Below are positions 1 to 11,883 of a DNA stretch of 64,000 nt, piece by piece (the first letter of the stretch is position 1; every line of letters starts with the position of its first letter). The translations under genes were made by a program, and so were the position numbers. Under the pieces are notes generated by a model. That model had not been told where the DNA came from, ran no database searches, and saw only the letters and a list, made by a program, of their open reading frames with translations. The DNA is taken from positions 501,162 to 565,161 of the forward strand of contig BCIV01000003.1 in the NCBI GenBank assembly GCA_001600055.1. The letters run 5' to 3'. The stretch is from Filobasidium wieringae. Lineage: Eukaryota; Basidiomycota; Tremellomycetes; Filobasidiales; Filobasidiaceae.

Positions 1-3000
1 AAACTTGACCCTCTTGCAATAGTCCGCTCTCATCAGCGACTCCCATCATGTAAACGCCTTTATCTACCTCCACGCGAGCATGCCATCGCAATTCTGCCAG
101 CATTCGTCTCTCAATAACAGCACAAACATCTAGAACAACCGGATCTTTGTGGAATCCAGCATTGATCAGTGCCGCGATTGGGAAAGTAGCCGTCTTATCG
201 ATCATCCACAAATCCTTCCTAGTCAATCTACGCGCCGCGACTCGATCGGCAAGCCCTATGATCGATTTGGCTTTATCCCATATCAACCCCTTGATAACTT
301 CAGGATCGACACCAAGAGCAGCAAAAAGAATGCAGAATTGACGATTCAGGAAAGCCTTCCTGTACTGAGCAATTCGTACGACATGCAAGGCTTTGCTATC
401 CGATTCGAATTTTATTTGAGACTTCCTGAGGAAAATCTCACGGGGCTTGACGGTGGGCCATGCGCAAAGAACTCCTTTCGCGCCTCCCAAACGAAATTGA
501 ATAGCTGAAGGATGTCTATTAACATCGTGATCATCGAAACCAAGATCCTTGGCAGCTTGGTCGGCGACGTTTTGGGCACAACGTCCTACTCCATCGGTAA
601 AAGTGAATAAAGCTTTCGATTGTAGATCATTCACATCTGATCTCGTCACTATGTCTTCCATCGGTCGCCTGAGCTTGATGGGCAGGTTTACTGCCCTTGT
701 GGTGGAGAACACGAGACCTTGACGAGCGGCATGCTTAGCGACGACCTTCTCTTCAGAAAGGTTTCCCATCCAGTCGAGTATATCCTGTACCCCAAAGCGT
801 TGACCATCGTTTTCAGCTTTGGTAAGCTCAGCAAAGTACCAACAGCTGTGCTCTTTTGCCTGAGACGCGCTAGCGGCCAGGAAGACATACTTTCGGCCCG
901 CGATGATCAGCCCATGTTGCAATGCACGGCGGACACGAGCCATCGTCCCGGCACTTGGATTGATAGCGTCCGCTTCCTTGACGGACGCGTTGACTTGAAG
1001 TTGATCGTGCTCGTCGTTAAATTGAACACGCAAGAATCGATCCTGGTAACGGTGAAAATGCCGCAACACGGAATTTCCTTGTTCTTTCTCTTCAGGTAGT
1101 AGTAGCATGCGGGTGGGAGTAACTATAGCGCGCCTCATCATAACGGTTTTGTTGTCTTGTTTATCGGTGGCGCTGACTTTTTTAGGTCGCGTCAGCATGT
1201 TGATCTGTTCGTACATCGCAGCACGACGTTCGATTGAATGACGCAGATCCTGGAGCCTTTCGAGGGAGAACAGACTCGATAGCACTTGATTGACGATCTT
1301 ATAATCGCCTCCACGTGTAAGTCCTTGAACGGTAGCAGCTAGAACTTCTACGTCATATGACTGGACCAGCGCTTGCGACACTAGACCTTCAATCAGATAT
1401 CGAGTCGAGAACGGCAACGTCTTCAGTTGTTCTATCTCAGATATGATCACTGGTTTGATGATCGTCTCGTGTTCTGGCATGGGCGTCGCAGGAACAGGCG
1501 CTTCAGGAGGTACAGTGGGCATTTTGGTTTTAGGCGAGATGTAGGACTCGTTGTCTTCCTCTCCGATCTGGCGGAGTCTTCGCATGCAACCTTGAAGCAA
1601 TCGATACTCGGCAGGTGTCATGAAGAAGGTAAGACGGATCGTTTGCCAGAAATTTACCTGTTGTATCGTAAGAAGAGATTAACAATGGCTTCCTCTGTTT
1701 CTTCAGTAGATTCGGCCTTGCTTTATAGCGGACGTCTCCATCAGGGTTGATAGGCCCTGCATCTCGTTCCCATCCATTGAAGGATCCAGAGAAATCGAAC
1801 TCTGTAGCCCTCCTCCAGCGCAGTACTGCTCCCGCTTCCGCTCGCTGGGGATGCACGTTTCCAAATCCAATCTGTTCTTTCGGCGTGTCATGAAAATCCC
1901 GTCTGCGGGTCGGCCGATTGTAAGCGCCCGCCTTACGCATCGATGACTGCCTCTGTGCAAAGTCTCTCGTGTAGCCTTGCCAGTCCAGCTGACGAAGCTC
2001 CTGGATAGAAGCTATGACACGACGATGCATGACGCTGACCATCGCCCCTTCTGGTACTTTAGGGAGAACGTTCTGTCGACGTAACGCTCCAAATCCCCCG
2101 GTAGCAACATTACGATTAGGTTGCTCTGTAGGATATTTGGTACCAAATACCTGATTGGTGACGCGCTGGAACTCGAGCCGGGTGGCTTCGACAGTCTTCC
2201 CACTCTTGTATACCGGGTGAAGGTGCTCGTCCAAGACAGGCATGAAAAATTGAGGAGGTCGCCTCGTGGTGATTGTCATAGTCACGTCCACAATCTCATC
2301 CGGTCGTTCGTATGTAGAACCGTCTGGAGCTACAGGTATCTCGTTGACCCTGTTCGCAATAATCGCTACACCTCCCTCGATGATATCTTCCACTCTGATA
2401 CACGCATCAACCAGTTCCATAGCAGTCGGTAGCTGCTCGGGTATAGTAGGAATCAGGTCAAGCAAGAACGCTTTCTTACGAGCATCGAACGCGATTGATG
2501 ACTGGATGATCGGGGTGTGAAACCCTGGCTTGAACATTCCCGTGTGATCGAGTACACCAATGGCGAAACTGTCAGGAGAAAACCGATACGGGTTTCTCCT
2601 TCCAGCCTCAACCCTGTCCAATTGTGCCTCGAGATTGACTTTTGATCTGGTAGCTCCCTCTGTTCTTTTACGTATCTCTGCTCGGCATTCCAGCTCAGAT
2701 TCGCTCTCCTCTCCGCTAGCTTCAGCTCCGCTCATACTTTCTTTGACCTCTGAACTATCGCCGGTATCTCCAAATTCAGTATCGTCAGAATCGGATGACG
2801 TTACTTTTTCGACTGCGATGGCTGGCAGTTCAGAAGTTGCGATTCCATCCAAAGTCTCTAGCTCGTCCAACATCTGATCCTGATTGATATCTCCATCTGG
2901 AGTATCAAGAGAAGACGTTTTGTCGAAGTCACTCAGAAGCTGATCCATCTCGGCATCTTCCTCGTCGCTATCGTCGAAAGACACGCTACACTCTGTAGGT

Positions 3001-3896
3001 ACCACTGTAGAATTCATGTCAACGATTTCGACTCCTCCATTCGTCATCGCTGCACTTGTTTCTGTGAACCGACTACCGGTCTCGCTGGGAGCGACACTCT
3101 CAGGACGCAACATCTGCGCAATGAGAGCTTCTCGAGTCTTGTACTCCTCTCGCCCGATCGTATGGACATTCTTAGTCCTAGTGCCTCGGCGAGAACCATA
3201 ACGTTGGCTTCCTGCATCTGTGGCTGAAGAATCTCCTGCGAATCTTGAAGAAGTGGAACTGCCACGACCGACTGCCTGTCCTCTTCCACGACCTCTTTCG
3301 CGAACAGCTCCTCCTCCTGGACCAAGATTACTGTGACGAGGCCTGTCCAAGGTAGTAGCACGGAGATATTCGGTTGCGAAGCTGGACGAAGTGGGATGCC
3401 TTTCAAAGGCTTTGTGTTCACGGGAAGTCTTTCGCAACTCCATACACCTACGGATTCGGTTGTTAAGAAAGACATCGTAGCCAAACGCTTCCAAGGCAAG
3501 GTAATTGGCAGCAGGCCTGGGAGGACCATATCCTCTCCTGTTTCGTGGACCGCTGTCCCGTAGTAGATATCCAGGTTCTCGTTGCGATACTTGCGAGTAG
3601 TCCCTTACCGTCGGACCACGAGGGAAGGGGGATGAAGCTGGTCGTACAGCAGGATATCGAGGAAGTGGAGGATTTGTCGATCTCTGATCATAATTTCTTG
3701 TCTGAGTGTTCCTGAACCGAGCTGGAGCCTTTCTTGCTGCTGGATTAGAACGCGGAAGTTGACCTCCCGCTTCGTGAGATTGCCATGGGGGACGAGAACT
3801 GGCCGTGGGCGCCTGTTGAGGCGGATTGCGGGAAGAACCGTGTACCGATGAATTCTGATGGTAAGGAAGCCTGTTCCTATTAATCGTGTCCGTCAT
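1..3896 (-). CDS. RDP1: RNA-dependent RNA polymerase (RNAi), 3' part outside window
   Basis: Eukaryotic cellular RdRP family (QDE-1/Rdp1), which makes double-stranded RNA for the small-RNA silencing pathway. Exons seen: 3896-1734 and 1657-1, joined by a 76-nt intron (1658-1733) with a weak GTCCGC donor but a good CTTAC branch point and ACAACAG end. At least 1,270 residues are visible. The first ~450 are basic, Ser/Arg-rich and disordered, followed by an acidic stretch; the conserved core starts near 'TITTRRPPQFFMPV'. Downstream are family blocks: 'VTPTRMLLL', 'DRFLRVQFND', 'FTDGVGRCAQNVA', 'QFRLGGAKGVLCAWP', and 'MMGVADESGLLQEGQV' right at the window edge. The catalytic Asp-x-Asp-Gly-Asp loop should lie just beyond position 1, so activity cannot be judged here. 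The N-terminal extension is long for the family. Start is the first ATG of the open frame. Confidence 0.93.
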
Positions 3897-4360
3897 GGCC
3901 AGGGTACAGAAAACCCTAAAACTTAAAGGAGGTTTCCTAAAAGACTGGTCCGTGACTTCGCCGCGGCGAGCTTCCTTGAGGATCTACGGATTGTCCGCAG
4001 ATCCAGATTTGACCAATTTTTGACCTCTTCCAGAGTTTCTGAAAGCTCCAAAAGGTTCTCTTCGTGATCTTTGTGATCTACTGTATGTACCCATATGTAC
4101 TACTCTCATTTCTGAAATGTGGATACCGACCGCCGGAAGCTAAAATCGGAAACAAATATAACGATTTCATATGACTGATTCTGAATATTCTGACAGGTTC
4201 TTCTGTGTACTCGAAAACGAAGGTGATAGTACTAATACAATACGGGTCTCCGACATCTGGATCCTGCTCGATCGAATGGGATGTTTTGATTGAATCTGGA
4301 CCTTGTTGTACTCCCGAAGTCGAAATGTGTAAAGTCGAATGTTCTGATGCGTACTGCGCT
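3897..4360. other. Intergenic: RDP1 upstream region and CON7-like 3' end
   Basis: 464 bp between two minus-strand genes. It must hold the RDP1 promoter and 5' leader and the terminator of the CON7-like gene. I see no ORF, RNA gene or repeat that I can support. Confidence 0.5.
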
Positions 4361-6492
4361 CTAGTGAGCCAACCATTTGCCTTCTGCCTCCCAGGCCAAA
4401 GCTTCCGCCGTCGCAGGATCCATCTGTCCTGTCCTCTGTGCCTGTTCGGCAGCAAGACGAGCTTCATCCTTTTTCCTCTTCCTCCAAGCTTTCCTCACGT
4501 CTTTAAATTCTGTTGACGTGCAAGGCAAAACCAGTCAGTTTAGGGACATGCGGAGGAAGAAGCGATTTGAAACTAACCTTCTGGCTTTCTCTTCTGTCCA
4601 TGCTTTTGCATACTGACATGTGCATTCAAGTGGTTCAAAGTTCCGTATGCTTTATCACATCCGTCCCATCGGCAAGGGTAAAGCCTCTCGATCTGATCGA
4701 ACCTCCTCCTTGGCCGTTTCTTGACGCTCGGTCCGCTAGCAGGATCGTGATTCCCATCATCGCCCGAGTAACTTCCCAGACTAGCATTACTGTCCCTCCT
4801 CATCTGATCGCTTATATGTCCATTCGATCTTCTCGCATCGAAACTCTGTCTAGACTGCGTAGATCCGGTAGAGTATGAGTTGTTCCTCAGATCGACTGGA
4901 TGATAACCTTGTCCGAACCCAGCGTTCGAATTGGGATAGGCACCCATAGCGAACCCAGCAGCGGCCTGCATAGCGGCACCCATAGCGGACGAGGCACCCG
5001 AGACGCTCGATCGATGTTGTCCAGCTCCACCAGGCACGTCTCCAAACCTGTAGTCCATCGGGAACCCAGACCAGCCCTGACCCCCGCTCGGGATCATACC
5101 TCCGATCGAATGTCTCCCCGCGTGCTGTGAATAGGAACTCATCACATCGTGGTTTCCCTCGACCACCGACGGTCTCCTCGATCCATCCGACGTGTGGATG
5201 GGTGAATCAGCATGATAACCAGTCGTAGCTCCCTGAGTCGATCTCCTCCTCTGCTGACCGATCGATCCTCCCTGCTGATAACCATACTGCCATTGCTGCA
5301 TATGAGATGGATGGGGGTACGAGTTGCTGTTCCCTCCATAACTAGCATAATTCATTGTCCTTGGATCGGGAGCAGAACCGAACCCGGCAGCGGAAGTGGG
5401 GGAAGGTTGGTTGAAGCTAGGTGTGAAAGCTGGAGCACTCGCAGGCATATCTTGTCGATCTGCGTGGTTTCCGATATGTAGATCTCTCATGTTCAAACCA
5501 CCTCCGTTCCCGGCAGGAGCTGATGGATAGTTTCCCATGTTGATAGAAGAGTAGAGCGCAGCGGGGTTTGGCAAGTTAGGGTAACTGCTGGGAGCGTGTT
5601 TGTAATGAGGTTCAGAAGCTCTCCTATATGGAGCTGAAGCTGCCCATGCACTCGAAGTGTCCCCCAGCCCAGCATGATGCGGTTCCGCAGGGGATTGAAA
5701 CCTGACACTCTGTTGTTGAGAAGTATGATGACGTTGTTGTTGGTGTTGCGAAGAAGGTCTGCTTGTCGACAAGTTCGGGTCCAGGATGGGGTTGGCAGGG
5801 GTAGGAAAAGGGTTGTTGAACGTAGGAGCAGAAGGTTGTTCCCTCCTTCCTGAAGCGTCTTCGGAAGAGATATGGTTGTTTGCGTCTTCGACGGTATGAG
5901 CGAAAACGCCTGCGTAGTTCGCATCACTCTCCCTCCTCAAAATACTCCCAGGGTTACTCATCCCTCCTGCACTACCCGGTGGTCCTGCATTGTTGGTAGA
6001 GGAATGGTTCATTCCGTGATTTCCGTTAGAAGTGGAAGGGTGAATGTGTTTCGTACCTGACGCTGCGGACGATCCGTTCGCAGCAGCGCTGATCAACCCG
6101 TTCTCATCGATCGATACCAACCCAAGGCTAGACCTTCTCGCTGGATCGTAGGAAATCGTACCTCCTCCATTAAACGTCCTGTATCCTCCGTTTCCTGTTC
6201 CGTGACCGGTATGCAATCTCATCCCTAACATCCCAGGAGGAGCCGTCAATCCATTAGAGCTTCCCGTATAATCCGCACCCCCATTCCCTGCCTGCTGATG
6301 TTGTATCTGATGTTGTTGTTGCGCCAATAGTCCCCCTTGACCACCCAACGAGTTCGTCCCCGGTAAACTACCCGCTCCGCCCAATTGCACAATCCCGGCA
6401 CTCGTTGCAGGTCGTCGAGTATCGCTCAGACTCGGTCTGGAGAAATCCTGACTGATCGGTGGGAGAGCGGAGGAAGTGAGGTCGAAGCTCAT
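4361..6492 (-). CDS. CON7: Con7-type C2H2 zinc-finger transcription factor
   Basis: Exons 6492-4578 and 4509-4361 (intron 4510-4577, GTTAGT...CAACAG, phase 1) give 687 residues. Residues 1 to about 590 are low-complexity, rich in Ser, Asn, Gly and Gln, typical of a fungal activator. The C-terminus carries one C2H2 finger, 'YPCRWDGCDKAYGTLNHL', preceded by the basic 'RPRRRFDQIERL' and followed, after the intron, by 'EFKDVRKAWRKRKKDEA'. This finger plus the flanking EFKxxRKxWxxRKK block is the signature of Con7, known in Magnaporthe as a regulator of conidiation and morphogenesis; the role in this species is inference. Without the second exon the signature would be cut, which supports the splice model. 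It has an unusually long upstream region (2.1 kb), common for developmental regulators. Confidence 0.85.
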
Positions 6493-8608
6493 CTTGTGAG
6501 ACGAATGATTTGGTGATCGTCAAGAATGGTCGGCGTTGATGATGAATGAGAGAATGGAAGGGGTATGGGGAACCAAGTAAGCGCCTGAGGTGGTTCGGCG
6601 ATGAGGGGGAAAGGTATGATGGTGCAGTGAATTGAAATATTATGACTGCCTGTGTGATCGAACTAGATGGTACCTAGTGATTGATTGGTAGCAATCGTAG
6701 TGCTGATGAAGCGCACCTATGCTCTAGATCCTCAACTAGCAACTAGTGAGCAGCGCGAGCTTTAGAGCCTGGAACGCGTTTTGGTAGATTATCTTTCGAG
6801 TGTGAGAACCGGTATAAGGGTTGGAGTGCCGTTCAAGATGGATATCGGGTATGCTGAGGAATCGTTCAACAACTCGTATGTATGAGGCAGGGCGACATGA
6901 CGAGTCTTTTGGAGTGGAGAAGGGCGTTGAGTGTCGAGAGGTATGAGTCGAGTTGGATGATGAATGTTTATGACTAGTGGCGATTGAATCTGCCTAGAGC
7001 TGGTAGGATAACCCGATTGGCGCGAGCTTGAACGACTGGGTCGAGGTGGTGGCCAGCTGCAGCGAGGGGAGATACAGAGACTACTGTGGGCCTGTGAGTA
7101 GCTTGAGTCCAGTGAGTGCACCCTAGAAAGCTAGAAAGCTAGAAAGCTAGAAAGTGAGCGAGTGGTGCGTTTGAAATAAAACCGAAACGTATCGGTCTAG
7201 TGCGAGAACGAGCTTACGCACGGCGCAAAGGCGGTAATCACGGTTGTGGAGCTAGTGGAGCAAGCTCTCGCTCTCTAAAACCACGTCACCTCGCTTACAC
7301 CGCACCGCGTTCGATTTCCATTCACGTGATCTCGTATGCGTAAGTGGCGGCAATGCAGCCCAAGTTCGCTAGATCCGGAATATCAGCCGATCATTGGTCC
7401 ACCATCCATTGACAGGTATTGACAATCGTCTTGACCTGTGATTCCTGTAGAGTCTTGTCACGGTCGTCCGATACCCTGCCTTCCTTTTCATTTCGGCCGA
7501 CCCTCGTTGCATACCCAAATACATCCATCCCAAAGGTTCATACTCTAATCACGCGCTAAACAACACATCTACTCCCGTAGCGCAAGTACCTCGATCTGGC
7601 AGATCGATCCTCTTTCACAAGCGCGCGCTCCGGGAAGGGATCTCTTTCCAAGAATATAAACCCTCCGAAGGCTGGATTCCGAAACGGTCACTCGTTTTGT
7701 TTGGGGACATGGAGGCTTTTCGGTCGAGGAACAATCTACCGAGAGATAAACGATGGGACGGTAGATGAGGTGGACGGAACGTCCCACGGATTTGCCGCGT
7801 TTTATATGTTCGACGTTTCAGAGAGAGACATGTGGGACTCATCTGTTTCAGTTGAAACGTTGTTACCTCGCGTGGGCCTGGAAATCCTTTCCATTTAAGA
7901 GTCCGCAGGACATCCGTCCGTCTGTCTCTTGCTGTGGTCGCTCGGGTCACGAGTGTACGCTTGTAGTTGTACAACTATGCATCGCCAGACACGCGGAGCT
8001 TGCCTGCTATCTGTTTCAGGTGTGCCATCCGAGTGATGGGAGGTGATACAACGTGGCGCTCACATGCATACATGATGCATTGTTTTCTGGTTGAGGCCGG
8101 TGGATGCCAATCTCCATACATCTGATGCATCTGAAGTATACTCTGTAACGATATCATTTCGACTCGCCGCAGCAGTCGCGATTTGTCACTATCCCTTCTC
8201 TATCCTGTTCGAGCTGCATTGATTGAACTGGGCACCGGACTACATGATATAGCAGACCGCGCGATGTCCTCTAAACGTGACCGACCATCTGTCGATGTTC
8301 GCAAGTTCCAATTGCGCGTAGAAACCTCGATTTCGGACCTTCATCAATGAATATATCGAAATTGCCCTATTCATGTGTTAGCAACGTTCGATGATCACTT
8401 ACGGCGTGGGTAGGGGCTCCCACCGATGGAACGCTGATGACCGACTTGACGGATGCAATCCGAGGATCATCGTACAGGAAGATGTCCAGAGTACCGATGG
8501 ACGCCGCAATGATCAGGGGACGTGATGCGAGGGAGGACAAGCGATGCCCACGCAGCGGCACAGTTTGTGTATAATATGTTTGACCACAACGATCCCATTT
8601 CATCAATC
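6493..8608. other. 2.1 kb gene-free region upstream of the CON7-like gene
   Basis: No coding region can be supported on either strand. The first kilobase is probably promoter plus long 5' leader of the minus-strand CON7-like gene. Short ORFs on both strands (for example minus 6789-7121 and 7615-7974) have no recognisable domain and could be upstream ORFs. A four-unit 8-bp tandem repeat lies at 7123-7154. Confidence 0.5.
7123..7154. repeat. Tandem repeat, 4 x 8 bp
   Basis: Four perfect copies of CTAGAAAG in a row. It lies in the gene-free upstream region of the CON7-like gene. A simple tandem repeat; function unknown. Confidence 0.9.
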
Positions 8609-8679
8609 ACAATAGTGGTGTAGTGGTAACATTAGCCGTTGCCATCGGCTAGCACTCGGTTCGATTCCGGGCTATTGTA
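8609..8679 (+). tRNA. tRNA-Gly (anticodon GCC)
   Basis: A 71-nt cloverleaf without intron. Acceptor stem ACAATAG/CTATTGT pairs over all 7 bp; D stem GTGT/ACAT; anticodon stem AGCCG/CGGCT with loop TTGCCAT (anticodon GCC at 8641-8643); T arm CTCGG-TTCGATT-CCGGG; discriminator A. Internal promoter A box TGGTGTAGTGG and B box GGTTCGATTCC are present. A T-rich Pol III terminator (AATTTTCTTTTT) follows directly. The first base pair is A-T, whereas eukaryotic tRNA-Gly usually starts with G1-C72. Confidence 0.93.
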
Positions 8680-9165
8680 ATTTTCTTTTTGGCTTTGCGT
8701 CGCGATCGCACTTTTAATTGATTCGCGAAGGCCCCATGGCAATATAATGCCCTCTGCTGTGACGGAATTGGCTTTCCATTGCGTTCGCAGTAGTGGTGTT
8801 TCGAATTGAGAGTGACATGTACATCAGGATTGTTCATGTCGGTCGATATGTTCTCAGAATCGGACCAACCACGGGCAACTCGTCAAACGCCCCATGCGGT
8901 CCTGAACGCGATTCAATCCAAAGCACTGAGGTATATGAAGTACTGATGTCGGTGCGTTGTGGTGGTATATGTGGTATAGATATTGATCATGTTGATGTAC
9001 ATTCCATGAAACGAGTTCGACTGACTGGTAGAAGCGCGTCGTTGGACTCGTCGCGCAGGGAGCACCAGACTTATCTCTCAGCTAATTCATTCCTATCTGA
9101 ACTTGTGATCTCACTGCGATACTTCCTGAACCTCACCATCAAATACCACAACCATCTAGTCAACC
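8680..9165. other. Intergenic: WRS1 promoter region
   Basis: 486 bp between the tRNA terminator and the WRS1 start codon. No supported ORF. Pyrimidine-rich and CAACCA-like sequence just before the ATG is consistent with a 5' leader. Confidence 0.5.
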
Positions 9166-11737
9166 ATGCCTGACAACCTATTCGCCCCAGGCTTCTCCAT
9201 GTCTGGACCCCCTACTCCCAACAAGATCGCTAGCCAGCTCTCCGAACTAGACCTTCCAGAACCTACTGGATTCTCATTCCCTTCCCAGAACGCTAAGAAG
9301 AGTCCCCTCCCCGCTGTCGGAGCTCCTGCAGGTCACCAAGGCCACGTTAGGAGGCAGAGTAATGCTGATGATGTCGCCAAGGAGCTCTCCAAGATGAGGT
9401 TGCCGGATCCTGAAAGGATCGGACAGTCTGTAGCCAACAGGCGGAGAGAATCCCTTTCTGAACAGCTCTCCAGTAAACTCGCCGAGATGGACTTCCCTAC
9501 TCCTGAGCGTATTCAGCAGGTCGACAGGAAACGCAGGGAATCACAATCCGAGCAACTCTCTGCTGAACTCGCCGGAATGGACTTCCCTCAACCTGAGAGG
9601 ATCTTTGGTGGAGCTGGAGAGGCCAAGGGAGGTGTTAGCGCGGATGCTTGGGATAATGTCAAGCTCGATACCGAGTACGATGTTCCCGAGGCCGTTAGGA
9701 GAGGTAGCACTGCTGGAATCAGTATGCCCCCTGCACCTTCCGATCAAAAAGCTCAGCCTGCTAGGGGTCACCGCAAGGGACAGCCCAGTTTGAGCAGCGT
9801 AAATGAGGAAGCTATTAGTGCCAAGGCGTAAGTTTGCCAACCATCTACAGGCTGAAATCTGCCCTCTATCTCACAAGACGATGTCTCATCCTCAGCATCC
9901 AATCCGAAGTCGCTGCTCCGTCGAAAGCACCCGCACCCGTTCCTTCTCAAATGGCTGCCGAAGTCGCCAAACCTGCGGCGCAATTGGTCACCCCTTGGGA
10001 CGTACAGGGAGAAATCAGCGCTGACGGAAAAGCACTCGAAATGTCAGTTCAACCCCTAGTCTACATTAGCTTCCGAGTCGATAGCTCACGATCTTGTTCA
10101 TTTCTAGCGATTATGACAAGCTAATCGAGCAGTTTGGAACTCGAAGGATCAGCCCCGAACTGTTGGAGCGATTCGAGAAGTTGACCGGGCACAAGGCTCA
10201 TCGTCTCTTACGTCGGGACACTTTCTTCTCTCACCGGTGAGTACCCGTCTCGCTCTCCATACGTGAGGACAGCTTTTGAATCTGGACATCTCATCTCATA
10301 TCAGTGATTTGAACGTCATCCTCGACCGATACGAGCAGAAGAAGCCTTTCTACTTGTACACTGGGCGTGGACCTTCGAGTGGATCCATGCACATGGGTCA
10401 CCAGATCCCTTTCATGTTCACCGCGTAAGTCGGTTTCGATGGAGGCAAGATGGATCGTTACTCACCTTGGGGACGATGGGCATGGATCAGCTGGTTGCAG
10501 AAAGTCTTCGACTGTCCTCTCGTTATTCAGTTGACTGGTAAGACACCACACCTAACGCTAACATGTGCAACATTGCTTAGTGATTACTACTTTCAGATGA
10601 CGAGAAGTTCTTGATGAAACCCCAGCTCAAGTTGGACGAGGTCCACAAGTTCGCTTATGAGAACGCAAAGGATATCATCGCATGTGGTTTCAAGTTGGAG
10701 AAGACTTTCATCTTTTCTGATCTGGATTACGTTGGGTGGGTTTGCAAACCGTTCCGAATGTTGCGCAGGGCTGACTTGCTTTTCTTCCAATAGCGGTGCT
10801 TTCTACCGAAACATCCTTAAGTGTGCTCGTGCTATCCCCCACAACCAGAGCAAGGGTACTTTCGGATTCTCTGACTCGTATGTCGACGAATAGATGATGT
10901 GAATCTTCCTTCGCTGATAACTTTGCGACCACAGCGACAACGTCGGAAAGTTCCACTTTGTAGCCGTACAAGCCGCTCCTTCCTTCTCCAACTCCTTCCC
11001 CCAAATCTTCGGTACCGATCACACCATCCCATGTCTTATCCCTTGTGCCATCGATCAGGACCCTTACGTGAGCTCAATGGTCTGGCCATCTTACGCACAA
11101 ACCAAAACTGACTGCACTTTTTCTCCAGTTCCGTCTTACCCGTGATGTTGCCGTCAAGCTCAAATACCCTAAACCCTGTCTCTTGCATTGCAAGTTCTTG
11201 CCCGCCTTACAAGGTGCCCAGACCAAGATGTCGGCTTCCGACCCCAACTCGGCTATCTACATGACTGACACCCCCAACCAGATCAAGAACAAGATCAACA
11301 GACACGGATTCTCCGGAGGTGGTGATACTGAAGAGCTTCACCGCGAGCACGGTGGTAATCCTGATGTAGATGTCGCTTTCCAGTATCTGTCATTCTATGA
11401 GGAGGATGACGAGGCACTGGCAAAGATCGCTGCCGTAAGTCATCTTCAAGAAGGTGTATTTGAACTCTTCTCATTGCTGGTGTGATTTCTTCCAACAGGA
11501 GTACCGAGCTGGAACCTTGCTCACCGGTCAGCTCAAGGCTATGTGCATCAAGAAATTGCAGGAAGAGGTCAAGGCGTTCCAAGAGGTAAGCTTAAAGTTT
11601 CGGACAACACTGTTGAGGCAAGTGCTCATCGCTGGTAATGTTTACAGCGAAGGAACGCAGTCGACGAGTCGCTTCTCCGAAGTTTCATGGATCCCGAGCG
11701 AAAGATCGAGCCCACCCAGACACCCACGACTGCATAG
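9166..11737 (+). CDS. WRS1: Cytoplasmic tryptophanyl-tRNA synthetase
   Basis: Charges tRNA-Trp with tryptophan in the cytosol. Eleven exons: 9166-9827, 9896-10042, 10108-10236, 10305-10424, 10491-10537, 10597-10735, 10794-10877, 10935-11067, 11129-11434, 11499-11585, 11648-11737; 647 residues. Class I signatures: HIGH equivalent '[11 protein letters not shown]' and 'KMSAS'. Family blocks 'YTGRGPSSG', '[28 protein letters not shown]' (split by an intron) and the C-terminal 'AFQE' region are all in place. The N-terminal ~150 residues are an extension with four related motifs, consensus L-x-x-M-x-x-P-x-P-E-R-I, at residues 25-36, 74-85, 105-116 and 135-146, three of them preceded by RRxS-type basic phosphosite-like sequence. 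This is not the vertebrate WHEP domain as far as I can see. Converges with MPS1. Confidence 0.97.
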
Positions 11738-11883
11738 AGCATTAGATACAGTTATCCTAATTGTAATACAATCTGATTCATTATATTTTCCCAAACGGTC
11801 TGTCGCATTTGCAGAATGTGCAATAACAGAGAAAAAAAAGCAACGAAAACGAAAGTTGTGGAGTGTTGACAAATCTCTAAGTA

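Noticed and set aside
149..508. 119-codon plus-strand ORF
   Set aside because: Antisense shadow of RDP1, whose minus-strand frame holds conserved RdRP blocks at the same place.
8271..8606. Possible two-exon minus-strand small protein next to the tRNA
   Set aside because: A neat GTAAGT, GCTAAC and TAG define a 36-nt intron, but the protein of about 100 residues matches nothing I know, ends quickly, and the intron is shorter than any other here.
9541..9840. 99-codon minus-strand ORF
   Set aside because: Shadow of the WRS1 N-terminal repeats.
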